This document shows, in pieces, positions 42,296 to 50,503 of a stretch of DNA of 57,145 bases. The stretch covers positions 20,996 to 78,140 of the forward strand of contig CAJUNX010000015.1 of assembly GCA_910587865.1 (NCBI GenBank), read 5' to 3'. Source of the DNA: an uncultured Roseburia sp. (GTDB lineage: Bacteria > Bacillota > Clostridia > Lachnospirales > Lachnospiraceae). The notes under the pieces are model-generated. The model did not search any database. It saw only the letters and a list, made by a program, of their open reading frames with translations, and had not been told where the DNA came from. A program made the position numbers and the translations under genes. Position 1 is the first letter of the stretch, and each line of letters opens with the position of its first letter.

Positions 42296-43093
42296 TCATC
42301 CGATATAAGTACCACTTTCTCTGCCGTCGACTGTGATACGGTACGGATATCCATCTACAATACTGCGGATCAGAGCCACAAGCTCCTCATCCGCTTCTTC
42401 CTTTTCCTGATCCGTATATGGGAGATAAGAATTATCCGCAAGGTATATTCCAAGCAGACATTTTGCCCATACGCACGCGAGCAGATATCTTCCATATAGA
42501 AAACTCACATGCTGACCATCCCGACAGAGCGACAGTCCTTTGTTCTGCACACAAAACGGCGTTTCCAGCCGCGCTCGCTGCAACACGTCCCCACAGGGAA
42601 TCATGGGCAGATTATACTTCAACGACATCTCGCAGTAGCATGCCGAAAGCCGCCGGTACATCTCCTGCTGACTTCGGTGATACCTCCAAAATGCCGGCTG
42701 CGGACTGTTAATCTCATATGCCCAGGTCTCATGAAGCCTGATCTTCGCCCCCGGCACCCTTTCTCTCAAATAGCCAAGTATATTTTCCAGGAATGGCTCA
42801 TACGAATCCTTCCAGCCGCTGTCGGCGCTACACTGCTGTGTCACAATATAATCCCAGCTTCTCTCCTTTAAGACCTCTTCAATGGATACATACCTCTCCG
42901 TAATCGCACCATTTTCCTGATACTGATACAAAGCCTCTCCACTGATCATATTCTGCCAGTGCTGTTCCAGGGAACAGCCTCCGATGTAAAGATTTACTAT
43001 ATATGTCCCAATTCCTGCCGCTTCTGCAATCTGATGCAGATAGCAGGTCGCATCCTCTGAAAAACTGTTTCCGATTGCCAGTATTGTCACCAT
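42296..43093 (-). CDS. DUF4886 / SGNH-hydrolase-like protein
   Basis: A 265-aa protein with the DUF4886 pattern: ILAIGNSFSEDA at the N-terminus (block I Ser), IGGCSLEQHW, VTQQCSADSG and a C-terminal DGQHVSFLYGRYLLA with Asp-His. The SGNH fold suggests esterase activity, for example removal of acyl groups from a sugar. It is the last gene of the LacI-headed operon, consistent with a carbohydrate role. The ATG follows AGGGAGAGAAAGAC. Confidence 0.83.
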   Translation of the reverse strand: MVTILAIGNSFSEDATCYLHQIAEAAGIGTYIVNLYIGGCSLEQHWQNMISGEALYQYQENGAITERYVSIEEVLKERSWDYIVTQQCSADSGWKDSYEPFLENILGYLRERVPGAKIRLHETWAYEINSPQPAFWRYHRSQQEMYRRLSACYCEMSLKYNLPMIPCGDVLQRARLETPFCVQNKGLSLCRDGQHVSFLYGRYLLACVWAKCLLGIYLADNSYLPYTDQEKEEADEELVALIRSIVDGYPYRITVDGRESGTYIG

Positions 43094-43128
43094 GTCTTTC
43101 TCTCCCTTTATCTGATTTCCGCTGCTGT

Positions 43129-43947
43129 CTATGCCTTAGTCCCTGACAGCGCAATTCCTTCCACAAAATTTTTTTGAAAAATTATAAAAATAAGTATCAT
43201 TGGCATTGCCGCCATAACGCCGCCTGCCATCAGCTCCGGATACTGCGTATCATTCTGTCCGATCAGATTCGCCAGTCCTGCTGTCAGTGTCATCTTCTTC
43301 ATGTCCACATTAATGACAAGCGGCCACATCAGATCTTTCCACACTGCAATTCCACGCAGGATACACACGGACACAATCGGCGCTTTCATCAGCGGCATCA
43401 GAATCTGAAAATAGATCTGAAAATAACTGCACCCGTCTATCTTTGCCGCCTCGTCCAGTTCCTTCGGCAGTGTCATAAAAAACTGCCTCAGCATAAACAG
43501 TGTCAGAATATTAAAAATCCGTGGCAGCCACAACGCTGTTATCGTATTGTTCATATGCCAGGAAACTATAATATTATAATGCGGAATTGTAAAGATCTGT
43601 CCCGGAATCATCATCATGCTCAAGCAGAGCACAAACAGCACATTTCTCCCTGCAAACCGCAGTCTGGCAAACGCATATGCCGCCAGCGAGCAGACAATAA
43701 TCTGTCCTGCCAGTGTAAAAACCATAACGATAATTGTATTCAGATAAAAGGATAACACCGGAAACCTCTCCCAGACAGACGAATAGTTCTTCAGCTGCAG
43801 AACCTGCGGAAAAATCGTCGGTGGAATCCGAATACTCTCTTCATACGTTTTCAGCGAGGTCAGAATCATCCACAGAAACGGTCCGATTGTCGTACACGCA
43901 ACCAGAATCAGTACCAGATGATTAAGCCATCTGTATTTATCTCTCAT
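43129..43947 (-). CDS. Carbohydrate ABC transporter permease (MalG type)
   Basis: A 272-aa permease with six predicted helices and an EAA loop (LPKELDEAAKIDGCSYFQIY). The ATG at 43947 follows AGGAGGGAGAGG and is 11 bases after the upstream permease stop. It forms the translocation pore with the neighbouring permease. Confidence 0.9.
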   Translation of the reverse strand: MRDKYRWLNHLVLILVACTTIGPFLWMILTSLKTYEESIRIPPTIFPQVLQLKNYSSVWERFPVLSFYLNTIIVMVFTLAGQIIVCSLAAYAFARLRFAGRNVLFVLCLSMMMIPGQIFTIPHYNIIVSWHMNNTITALWLPRIFNILTLFMLRQFFMTLPKELDEAAKIDGCSYFQIYFQILMPLMKAPIVSVCILRGIAVWKDLMWPLVINVDMKKMTLTAGLANLIGQNDTQYPELMAGGVMAAMPMILIFIIFQKNFVEGIALSGTKA

Positions 43948-43958
43948 CCTCTCCCTCC

Positions 43959-44858
43959 TCAGTCGTAATTCACCCATGTGTTCTGTAACTTCATCTGAAA
44001 CAGTGTAATCACAAGTATGATAACAAACAGAATAATCGAAACTGCCGCTCCATAGCCCTGATTGTACTTCACAAATGATTCTTCATAATACATCACAACA
44101 ATACTCCTGGCCCCCTTCATCCCCATACTGCTAATCGGAATCATCATATAGATCAGATCAAAAATCTGAAAAAATCCAATGATCTGCATGATCAGAACCA
44201 TAAACGTCGTTGGAGAGAGCAACGGCAGTGTAATACTGAAAAATCTATGCAATGCCGACGCCCCATCCATCTGTGCAGCCTCATAATACGATCTGCTGAT
44301 CCCCTGCAGGCCCGCAAGAAAAATAATCAGCGGCTGGCCGATACTGCTCCATATTACAACGATACAAACCGTAAACAATGATACGCCCGGGTCTGTAATC
44401 CACGCCACCGATTCCCTCCCCACTGCATGCAAAAACAGATTTACCAGACCGAATTCATAATTGAATATCCATTTCCACACCAAAGCAACCGCCACCGGCA
44501 TCGTAACAATCGGCAGTACAATCAGTGTACGATAGATACCTCTTCCTCTGATCTTCGTATCCAGCAAAACTGCCAAAACCAGTGCGCTGACCACAATCAC
44601 TGGTACGCAGATCACAACATACAAAAATGTATTTTTCAGAGCGGAATAAAATTCCGGCTTCTGAAACAATGTGATATAATTTTTCAATCCAACAAACTCT
44701 GGTGTTCCAAAGCTGCTCTTATCCGTAAAACTGAACAGAATATTCATTCCAAATGCGTAGATATAAAAGATCAGAATTCCAAACATCATCGGTGTAAGAA
44801 ACAGATATGCTGCTCTTCGCTCTTTTCTCTCTAACAAACCCGTCTTTCTTTTTTTCAC
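43959..44858 (-). CDS. Carbohydrate ABC transporter permease (MalF/LacF type)
   Basis: A 299-aa permease with a typical N-terminus (KRKTGLLERKERRAAYLFLT) and EAA loop (SRSYYEAAQMDGASALHRFF). I chose the GTG at 44858 because GGAGGGTATCAG precedes it; frames open to 44939 have no ribosome site. It is the partner of the next permease. Confidence 0.87.
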   Translation of the reverse strand: MKKRKTGLLERKERRAAYLFLTPMMFGILIFYIYAFGMNILFSFTDKSSFGTPEFVGLKNYITLFQKPEFYSALKNTFLYVVICVPVIVVSALVLAVLLDTKIRGRGIYRTLIVLPIVTMPVAVALVWKWIFNYEFGLVNLFLHAVGRESVAWITDPGVSLFTVCIVVIWSSIGQPLIIFLAGLQGISRSYYEAAQMDGASALHRFFSITLPLLSPTTFMVLIMQIIGFFQIFDLIYMMIPISSMGMKGARSIVVMYYEESFVKYNQGYGAAVSIILFVIILVITLFQMKLQNTWVNYD

Positions 44859-44942
44859 TCCTGATACCCTCCAGAAGAAAGGCTGCAGTCCTGCCCGGTT
44901 CTGCAGCCTTTCCATAACGACAGCAGTCCTGCCCGACAATTG

Positions 44943-46050
44943 TCAATGCTTTACATACCACTCCTCCAGCGCGTTATTATTCAGCTCGTCGAGCTTTTTA
45001 AGTCCTTCTTCGATTGTGATGGACCCTGCAAAAATCTCACCGAATATGGCATTTTCCTCCGAATTCACCTTATCACGCACCGGAATCAGCTGAATGGGAA
45101 TCGTATGCTCTAACTGCTTTTGAAATGCGCTGACATCAACATTCTCAAAGCCTGCTGCATAATACTGCTGGACCTTAACATTTGCCGGTATATCAGCCCC
45201 GTCCTCCGCGAGCATCCGGCCGGCCTCCTCCCCTCCGAGATACTTCAGAAACCTCCAGGATGCTTCCTTATGTTTACCCTGGGAATTCATTCCATATCCC
45301 ATAATTGCAGGAACATAGCAGTTATTTTCCAAAGACGGCATCGTGATCAGTTCAAGGTCATCTGCTATTGAGGATTCATTGATCTTCTTCGCATTATTCT
45401 GTGTCGTATATGTCATGCACGCCTTTCCCGATAGAAGCAGATCGATCGGGCTGTTCTCCTGTATAATTGTTGCGCCCGGGCAGACTCCCTCTTCAATCAG
45501 TCCATACAAATCCTCGAAAGCGGCGACGGTTTTCTCATTATAAAAATTACCATTCCGCATTTCCTCATCTAAAAATGATCCGCCCGCCTGATAGACATAG
45601 GACCTGATAAAACTATTTTGGTCGGTCACCGGCAGCACTACGCCATACTCACTTCCCCCCGCAGCCTCTATCCGGCTGTCCAGATCTCTTGCCGTCTCTT
45701 TCAGTTCCTCCCATGTCCAGCCTTCTTTGGGCATACTGACACCGTATTTTTCAAATAGTGCCTTATTATAAATCACCGCGCACGAATCCACTCCCTTTGG
45801 AATCGCGTACAGACTTCCCTCATAATAAAATGCATCCGTCACAGCCTCAAGCCACTGCGAGGAATCCACACCATCCCGGACAATATAGTCATCCAGCGGC
45901 TCTAAAACTCCTGCATCCGCATACTTCGGGGCATAAGTGTTAATCCAGAATGTATCCGGAGCCTGATTCGCCCCCGCGGATGCATCAAATTTGGTCCAGT
46001 ACTGCCAGCATCATTCCTGCCAGTAATATTGCAATCCTTTTTTTCATCAT
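44943..46050 (-). pseudogene. Solute-binding protein disrupted by an internal deletion
   Basis: The gene starts properly at 46050 (AAGGAAGGATAAAAG before ATG ATG) with signal peptide MKKRIAILLAGMMLA. It then runs out of frame and stops after VLDQI. The mature binding protein continues in another frame from about 46010: YWTKFDASAGANQAPDTFWI, then DDYIVRDGVDSSQWLEAV, to a normal end at 44943. The lipobox and the first 50 or so mature residues are missing, so a segment was deleted, perhaps between nearby CTGGCAG repeats. The remaining ORF from a GTG at 45869 lacks export signals. The transporter here therefore probably lacks its own binding protein. Confidence 0.8.
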
Positions 46051-46055
46051 ATCTT

Positions 46056-47069
46056 TTATCCTTCCTTACTTTTTTGCAAATTTCGAACGCTGAACCTCTC
46101 AATCAGATGATAGGGAATATAGTCATCATATTTGTCAATGCTTTCCCCGTCTGCAAGTGCAATCGCAATTGTCACCTGCCGCCACGCTTTCACATCAATT
46201 GGCTGCCGGATTGTTGTCAGACCGATTTCCTCCGCAAACGGAATGTCATCAAATCCTGCCACCGAGACATCTTCTGGTATTTTTAAACCTCTCTGCATCA
46301 TACAGATCATAAAACGCATCGCCAGCATATCATACTCACAAAACCAGACAGTCGGAAAGTCCGTACCGATTTCCAGCTTTTTGAGCCTGTCAAACGTATC
46401 CTCCTCCACCGGCTCACAGATCACATACTCCGGTCTCACACGAAGCCCGTTCTTCTGCATTGCCGCGAGAAAACCGCTTTTCCTGAGACTTAACCGCGTA
46501 CCGGGAAACAGGCATCCTATACGAGTATGCCCTTTCGCGATCAGATATTCCGTCATATCAAACGCCCCCTGAAATTCATCCACTGTTGTACGAATAAATT
46601 TCCCTTTTGTATTCTTCATACACATATTCGGAAAGATAATAGGAATCCCGCAGTCTTCCGTAAATTTTCTGACTACTTCTTTCTCCCCCTCTGTAAAATA
46701 AACCATGGAAATAACGGAATCCACACATCGCTCCTTCATAATCAGAAGTACTTCCCGCAGTTTTTCAATACTTCCATATGTGGAAAATACAATCGCATGA
46801 TACCCCCGCTCTAACGCGCATTCCTCCATCAGTGCAAGCTGCGATGCCTGAAACTGATTCGCAATATTTGTCAGAACAATCCCGATCAGATGCGCCCTTC
46901 TGCTGATCATCTGCCTGGCAATGGCATTCGGCGTATAATCATACTTTCTGACCGCTTCCATCACCCTGCTTTGCAGCTCAGGGCTGACAGGTTTGGAATG
47001 ATTGATCACTCTGGACACTGTCGAGACGGACACACCGCTGATTTTTGCTATAAATCTGATATCGACCAC
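46056..47069 (-). CDS. LacI-family transcriptional regulator
   Basis: A 337-aa repressor. The DNA-binding headpiece reads IAKISGVSVSTVSRVINHS with hinge YTPNAIARQMISRRA, followed by a periplasmic-binding-like sensor domain (HLIGIVLTN, GFDDIPFAEEIGLTTIRQP). It starts with GTG at 47069 after AAAGAGG and stops five bases before the binding-protein ATG, so it heads and presumably controls its own sugar operon through the two operators just upstream. Confidence 0.92.
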   Translation of the reverse strand: MVDIRFIAKISGVSVSTVSRVINHSKPVSPELQSRVMEAVRKYDYTPNAIARQMISRRAHLIGIVLTNIANQFQASQLALMEECALERGYHAIVFSTYGSIEKLREVLLIMKERCVDSVISMVYFTEGEKEVVRKFTEDCGIPIIFPNMCMKNTKGKFIRTTVDEFQGAFDMTEYLIAKGHTRIGCLFPGTRLSLRKSGFLAAMQKNGLRVRPEYVICEPVEEDTFDRLKKLEIGTDFPTVWFCEYDMLAMRFMICMMQRGLKIPEDVSVAGFDDIPFAEEIGLTTIRQPIDVKAWRQVTIAIALADGESIDKYDDYIPYHLIERFSVRNLQKSKEG

Positions 47070-47092
47070 AACAGACCTCTTTCATGAAAAAT

Positions 47093-47145
47093 GGAAAACG
47101 TTTTCTTGTCTGATTTTATTATATAGGAAAACGTTTTCCGATCAA
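47093..47145 (-). promoter_or_regulatory. LacI-operon promoter with two palindromic operators
   Basis: Minus-strand -35 TTGATC (47140-47145), a 16-bp spacer and -10 TATAAT (47118-47123). One operator, the perfect palindrome GGAAAACGTTTTCC (47126-47139), fills the spacer. A second, GAAAACGTTTTC (47094-47105), lies downstream near the expected transcript start. Their centres are 33 bp apart, about three helical turns. Confidence 0.9.
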
Positions 47146-47390
47146 TTAGACAGATTTCACAATTTTACAAATCTGCAGACAATATATTTTTTTGAAAAAA
47201 ATTTTTTATGTGTGCATTAAAACAATCTTTAAACCGCAGGGTCATTTTCTGTGAAAACAGGATCTCCCCCTGACCCGGCTGGATAAGCCGCATGGAAAAA
47301 GCCGGATTGGAGCATTATCCCAAAAAGGATGCTCCTCTAACCATTCCGCCTGCGAAAGGCTGTCTGGCAAAAGCCAAATCCCTGCAAACT
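47146..47390. other. AT-rich then hairpin-containing intergenic stretch
   Basis: No gene is supported. 47150-47230 is AT-rich. 47307-47337 forms a hairpin (GGAGCA ... TGCTCC with an inner TCC/GGA pair). Minus-strand codons from 47457 are open but lack a ribosome site and look like chance. Confidence 0.5.
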
Positions 47391-47430
47391 TCCGGGAACA
47401 CTTTACACCCCGGAAAATATCCATTATAAT
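47391..47430 (+). promoter_or_regulatory. Sigma-A promoter for the 49-aa protein gene
   Basis: -35 TTTACA (47402-47407), a 17-bp spacer and -10 TATAAT (47425-47430). An inverted repeat TCCGGG (47391-47396) / CCCGGA (47409-47414) brackets the -35 and could be an operator. Confidence 0.75.
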
Positions 47431-47485
47431 AATAACAGCAGCAGGATACCATATCATAACGGCAAATTAAGAAGGTGGTGATTGT

Positions 47486-47635
47486 ATGGGAATGAGCGAC
47501 GAGCAGTTTGAAGTGTACAATGCATTAATTAATTTTGTCGATGAACTGATCGACCGGGAAACGGACGAAAAGGAAAAAGAGAAACTAAAGCTTCGCAAGA
47601 AAAACATTCTTGCAAACAACAAAGAAATAAACTGA
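47486..47635 (+). CDS. 49-aa charged protein of unknown function
   Basis: A small gene starting ATG at 47486 after GAAGGTGGTG and ending TGA at 47635. The product (MGMSDEQFEVYNALINFVDE, LIDRETDEKEKEKLKLRKK, ending LANNKEIN) is predicted to be all-helical, acidic in the first half and lysine-rich in the second, with no membrane segment. I know no named family. A consensus promoter 55 bases upstream and a perfect terminator 11 bases after the stop make it a complete one-gene transcription unit. Confidence 0.72.
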   Translation: MGMSDEQFEVYNALINFVDELIDRETDEKEKEKLKLRKKNILANNKEIN

Positions 47636-47646
47636 TCTTTCACCGA

Positions 47647-47674
47647 AAAAGCCGGGGCTTAAGCCCCGGCTTTT
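47647..47674. terminator. Perfect palindromic bidirectional terminator
   Basis: A 28-bp perfect palindrome: AAAAGCCGGGGCTT followed by its complement, ending in TTTT on both strands. It serves the 49-aa gene and the convergent acyltransferase gene. Confidence 0.9.
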
Positions 47675-47727
47675 CACACTCCTCTGGCTGTGGATCTGGT
47701 ACGCAGCAGTACGGCAGGACGCAGTAT

Positions 47728-48546
47728 TTATTCCTCTTCCCTCTGCCGCAGGATCCCGTGCGCCTCCCGGATCACACCGCCGGCGAGAAGATGCCGCTTC
47801 ATCTCTCTCTGCAGCGTGGTGCGTTCGGGCAGCGACGCGTAATCGTCCGTACCGGTCCCATACACCCACCTGATGCATTCCGTGCCCGGCTCACCCTCGT
47901 CCGTGATCTCAAAGCGGTTCTGAAACCGGATGATATTACTGTCCTCTCCCAGCATTCCCTTCAGCTGGCGGTCCAGAATCCAGGAATGGCCGTGATACTC
48001 CGCCTGCCCGGTTTCCGGAAAATATTTCGCGAAAAAACGCCCTGCAGATGAGAGCGACTGCGAGACGGCATCCGGGGACAAATCGGTGCCCGAGGGGATG
48101 TGGAGCTCGATCCCCTTTTTCTGATCCGTCTCTGCGATCTCGTATTCCAGCGCGCCGATGCAAAACAGGCATCCGCCCACCTGACGCACGGTCCACCACT
48201 CTCTGTCAAAGCAGAACCTGCCGGTCATCCGGTACGTCTCACCGATAAACCGCGGATAGCATTTCATCGTGTCAAAATAAATCCCGTCGTCAATCCCCTT
48301 TTCCCTGTAAAAATCATACAGATCCGCCGACGCTTTCAACATGCAGGCCAGCACCTTGATGTGATCTTCATCTTCTTTTAATATCGTCTGCAGTTCTTTT
48401 AAGGCATTCTGCCTGCTCTCCTGCCCCTGAAATCCTTTCAGCAGATCATCAACCGCCTGAAAGTCAAATCCTGCCGCAAATTCCAGAACGCGGCATCTTA
48501 TTTCAGGCTGTAAGTTTATGCCGCTGCACAGTTCTGTGATATCCAT
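47728..48546 (-). CDS. GNAT-like acyltransferase-domain protein (NAT_N/GNAT_C type)
   Basis: A 272-aa protein resembling the two-part acyltransferase family with an N-terminal helical domain and a C-terminal GNAT-like domain (FDREWWTVRQVGGCLFCIGALEYE; IELHIPSGTDLS; ECIRWVYG). The acyl acceptor is unknown. The ATG at 48546 follows GAGGAGCGATACAAA. It is alone on its strand, ending against the terminator at 47647. Confidence 0.72.
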   Translation of the reverse strand: MDITELCSGINLQPEIRCRVLEFAAGFDFQAVDDLLKGFQGQESRQNALKELQTILKEDEDHIKVLACMLKASADLYDFYREKGIDDGIYFDTMKCYPRFIGETYRMTGRFCFDREWWTVRQVGGCLFCIGALEYEIAETDQKKGIELHIPSGTDLSPDAVSQSLSSAGRFFAKYFPETGQAEYHGHSWILDRQLKGMLGEDSNIIRFQNRFEITDEGEPGTECIRWVYGTGTDDYASLPERTTLQREMKRHLLAGGVIREAHGILRQREEE

Positions 48547-48602
48547 TTTGTATCGCTCCTCTTTCCGTCCGTGCGGGATCCTCCACCGGAAAAGGAAAAA
48601 AT

Positions 48603-49062
48603 TTATTCTGTTATAAATGTTTCCATATTCAGGACCGTATCGTAAAATCTGCTCCATGCCTCCCACAGATCATCAATCGCCTGTGTGGTATCGTCGATCA
48701 GCCCGTCCTCCGCCTCTAATGCATCAATATTTTCATATACGTTCTTTACCGTGCCGATCGAGTCAGTCGTCGAACGATACAGATCCTCCGTTTTCAGTGC
48801 CAGATCGGAGGTATCAATACCCGCGATCTCCCCCCATAACGAACAGAACAAATTTCGCATGCTTATACTGTTCTTCCATTCTTGCCTGATATTCGGCCGC
48901 TTTTTCACATAATTCGATCGCATTCTCAAGGCTCTCTATTCTGCTTTCCAGCTCGTCCCTCTCGGCAACGACACTGTCGTATTCCTCCTGCGGAACAGTC
49001 GGTTCTCCACAGCCGCTCAGAACAAAGCAGCACGCCAGCAGCAACAGAATTGTTTTTTTCAT
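48603..49062 (-). pseudogene. Lipoprotein gene frameshifted in a G6 run
   Basis: The ATG at 49062 (after GGAGGGGACTT) begins a lipoprotein: MKKTILLLLACCFVLSGCGE, then a coiled-coil segment (YDSVVAERDELESRIESLEN). After KFVLFVM the frame reaches a stop shortly beyond a run of six G (minus strand, 48830-48835). With five G the frame would continue as GEIAGIDTSDLALKTEDLY and run to 48603, giving about 152 aa. Removing one G restores a uniform protein, so this is a recent mutation, a phase-variable tract or a sequencing error. Confidence 0.72.
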
Positions 49063-49096
49063 AAGTCCCCTCCCTGTATCCAGTATGATAATAAGG

Positions 49097-49286
49097 TTGG
49101 GGTCAAAAGCATCTGCCCCCATGATGCCTTCGGATTTCTGCGTGTTTCACACTCTCGAAATCCGAAAAACATTCGAAATCCGCTCATTTTCCTGTGGAAA
49201 ATAGCTGCTTTCTCATGTTTGGCGGGTCACAAAGTCATGCTTTTCACGCAGACGTGAAACACATGACCTTTTGACCCTGGCATCAT
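49097..49286. mobile_element. MITE-like repeated element, copy 2 (190 bp)
   Basis: Nearly identical to 13131-13321 in the same orientation: one substitution in the first hairpin (TGCCCCC for TGACCCC), one lost T and one G-to-A change. It lies between the frameshifted lipoprotein gene and the truncated IS3 element. Confidence 0.8.
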
Positions 49287-49418
49287 AATAACAGTATAGC
49301 ATAAATACAAAGATCAGAAAAGGCCAGACTTTAGCTGCATTCTATTCTGTCACACACCCGCTTTTTCACTTTGCCGCAGTCTCTCCAGCACCACCGCTGT
49401 TACAAAAACACTTGACCT

Positions 49419-50093
49419 CTACAATCCGGCTTTGCTCATGCTCTGAGTCACACCAGCGGATTCACAGAATTCCACAAATGCTTTTGATGTGTACTGGCTT
49501 CCCTGGTCGCTGTGCAGGATCAGCTCTTTCCTGGAACCCGGCTGTGAATCCAAAGCCTTTTGCAAGGTGCGGACTGCAGGATCGCTGGTGATGCGCCGAT
49601 CTGTAATGCCGGCCACCACGCTGCGGTCATGGAGGTCTATGATGGTGCAGTTATAGCGGACATCCCCGTTTTTCAGGAACAGATATGTGAAATCTGTGCA
49701 CCATTTTGGGTTGATTTTCTCAGCAGTGAAGTTCTGTTTCAGCTTGTTTTCAAATACTTTGTGGGGCTTCCCGGGCTTTGTGCCTGGTTTCCCGGGGCGG
49801 ACGATAGAGCGCAGGCCCAACTCCTTATTCATATATTTATGGACAGTCGTGCGGCTGTAGCGGCACCCTCTGCGTTCCAGATAAGCCGTCATACTGCGGT
49901 AACCGTCCACACCATTATGGCTGTGGCAGATATCCCGGATCTGCTCCTGAACCTCTGCTTTTTGGGTATAATAATCCGCCTTCCGGTGTTTCCGGTAGTT
50001 ATAATAAGCATTCGGGCAGATCCCCAGGCGCTTCAGCAGCCAGCGGATTCCGAATTCCTTTTGGTGCTGGTCAAGGAATCGATAAGCCTCTAA
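49419..50093 (-). pseudogene. IS3-family transposase orfB, truncated at the C-terminus
   Basis: The frame reads AYRFLDQHQKEFGIRWLL, then NAYYNYRKHRKADYYTQKAE, then GYRSMTAYLERRGCRYSRTT. The integrase core follows with WCTDFTYL (first Asp) and LHSDQGSQYTS (second Asp). It stops after QSMSKAGL, where family members continue into the segment carrying the third catalytic residue (Glu). The DDE triad is therefore incomplete and the copy cannot transpose by itself. It has no start of its own and is read by frameshift from orfA. Confidence 0.85.
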
Positions 50094-50386
50094 TCGATTT
50101 CCTTCGCAAAGAATGCCGCTGCTTTTTTTAAGAAGAGCTTTTCCTTTTTGGCCTCTTCCAGCTCCTTACGCAGGCGGAGGTTCTCTTTCATAAGTTTCAT
50201 TTCATTTGGGGCATCAGGATTGGCCTGGGCTTTTATCTGGCATTCTTTGCTGAATTCACTGCACCACTTGGAGATACTGGCTTTAGATACACCATACTCT
50301 GCGGTGATGCTTTTGTAGGTTCGTCCTTCCTCCTCATGGAGGCGGACAATCTTCTTTTTAAATTCGGGAGTGTAGTTTTGTGACAT
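50090..50386 (-). CDS. IS3-family transposase orfA
   Basis: A 98-aa protein with a helix-turn-helix (TYKSITAEYGVSKASISKW) and a leucine-zipper-like C-terminus (NLRLRKELEEAKKEKLFL), typical of IS3 OrfA. Near its end is a run of seven A (minus strand, 50123-50129), a classic -1 slippery site that would join it to orfB. It is intact although orfB is truncated. Confidence 0.87.
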   Translation of the reverse strand: MSQNYTPEFKKKIVRLHEEEGRTYKSITAEYGVSKASISKWCSEFSKECQIKAQANPDAPNEMKLMKENLRLRKELEEAKKEKLFLKKAAAFFAKEID

Positions 50387-50503
50387 AATGAGTACCTCTT
50401 TCCTTGTGATTTTGATTATATCTCATTAGCCACTCCCGTTACAACTTTATTATAGCATATCAATATCACATGCAGGAGGAAAAGTCACTCTGCCTGACAT
50501 TCG

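Noticed and set aside
47092..47106. CcpA cre site
   Set aside because: The palindrome is off by one base from the cre consensus and occurs twice at the promoter of a LacI gene, so it is better explained as that regulator's own operator.
47242..47457. 71-codon minus-strand ORF upstream of the 49-aa gene
   Set aside because: It has no ribosome site, overlaps the plus-strand promoter, and has no protein-like composition.
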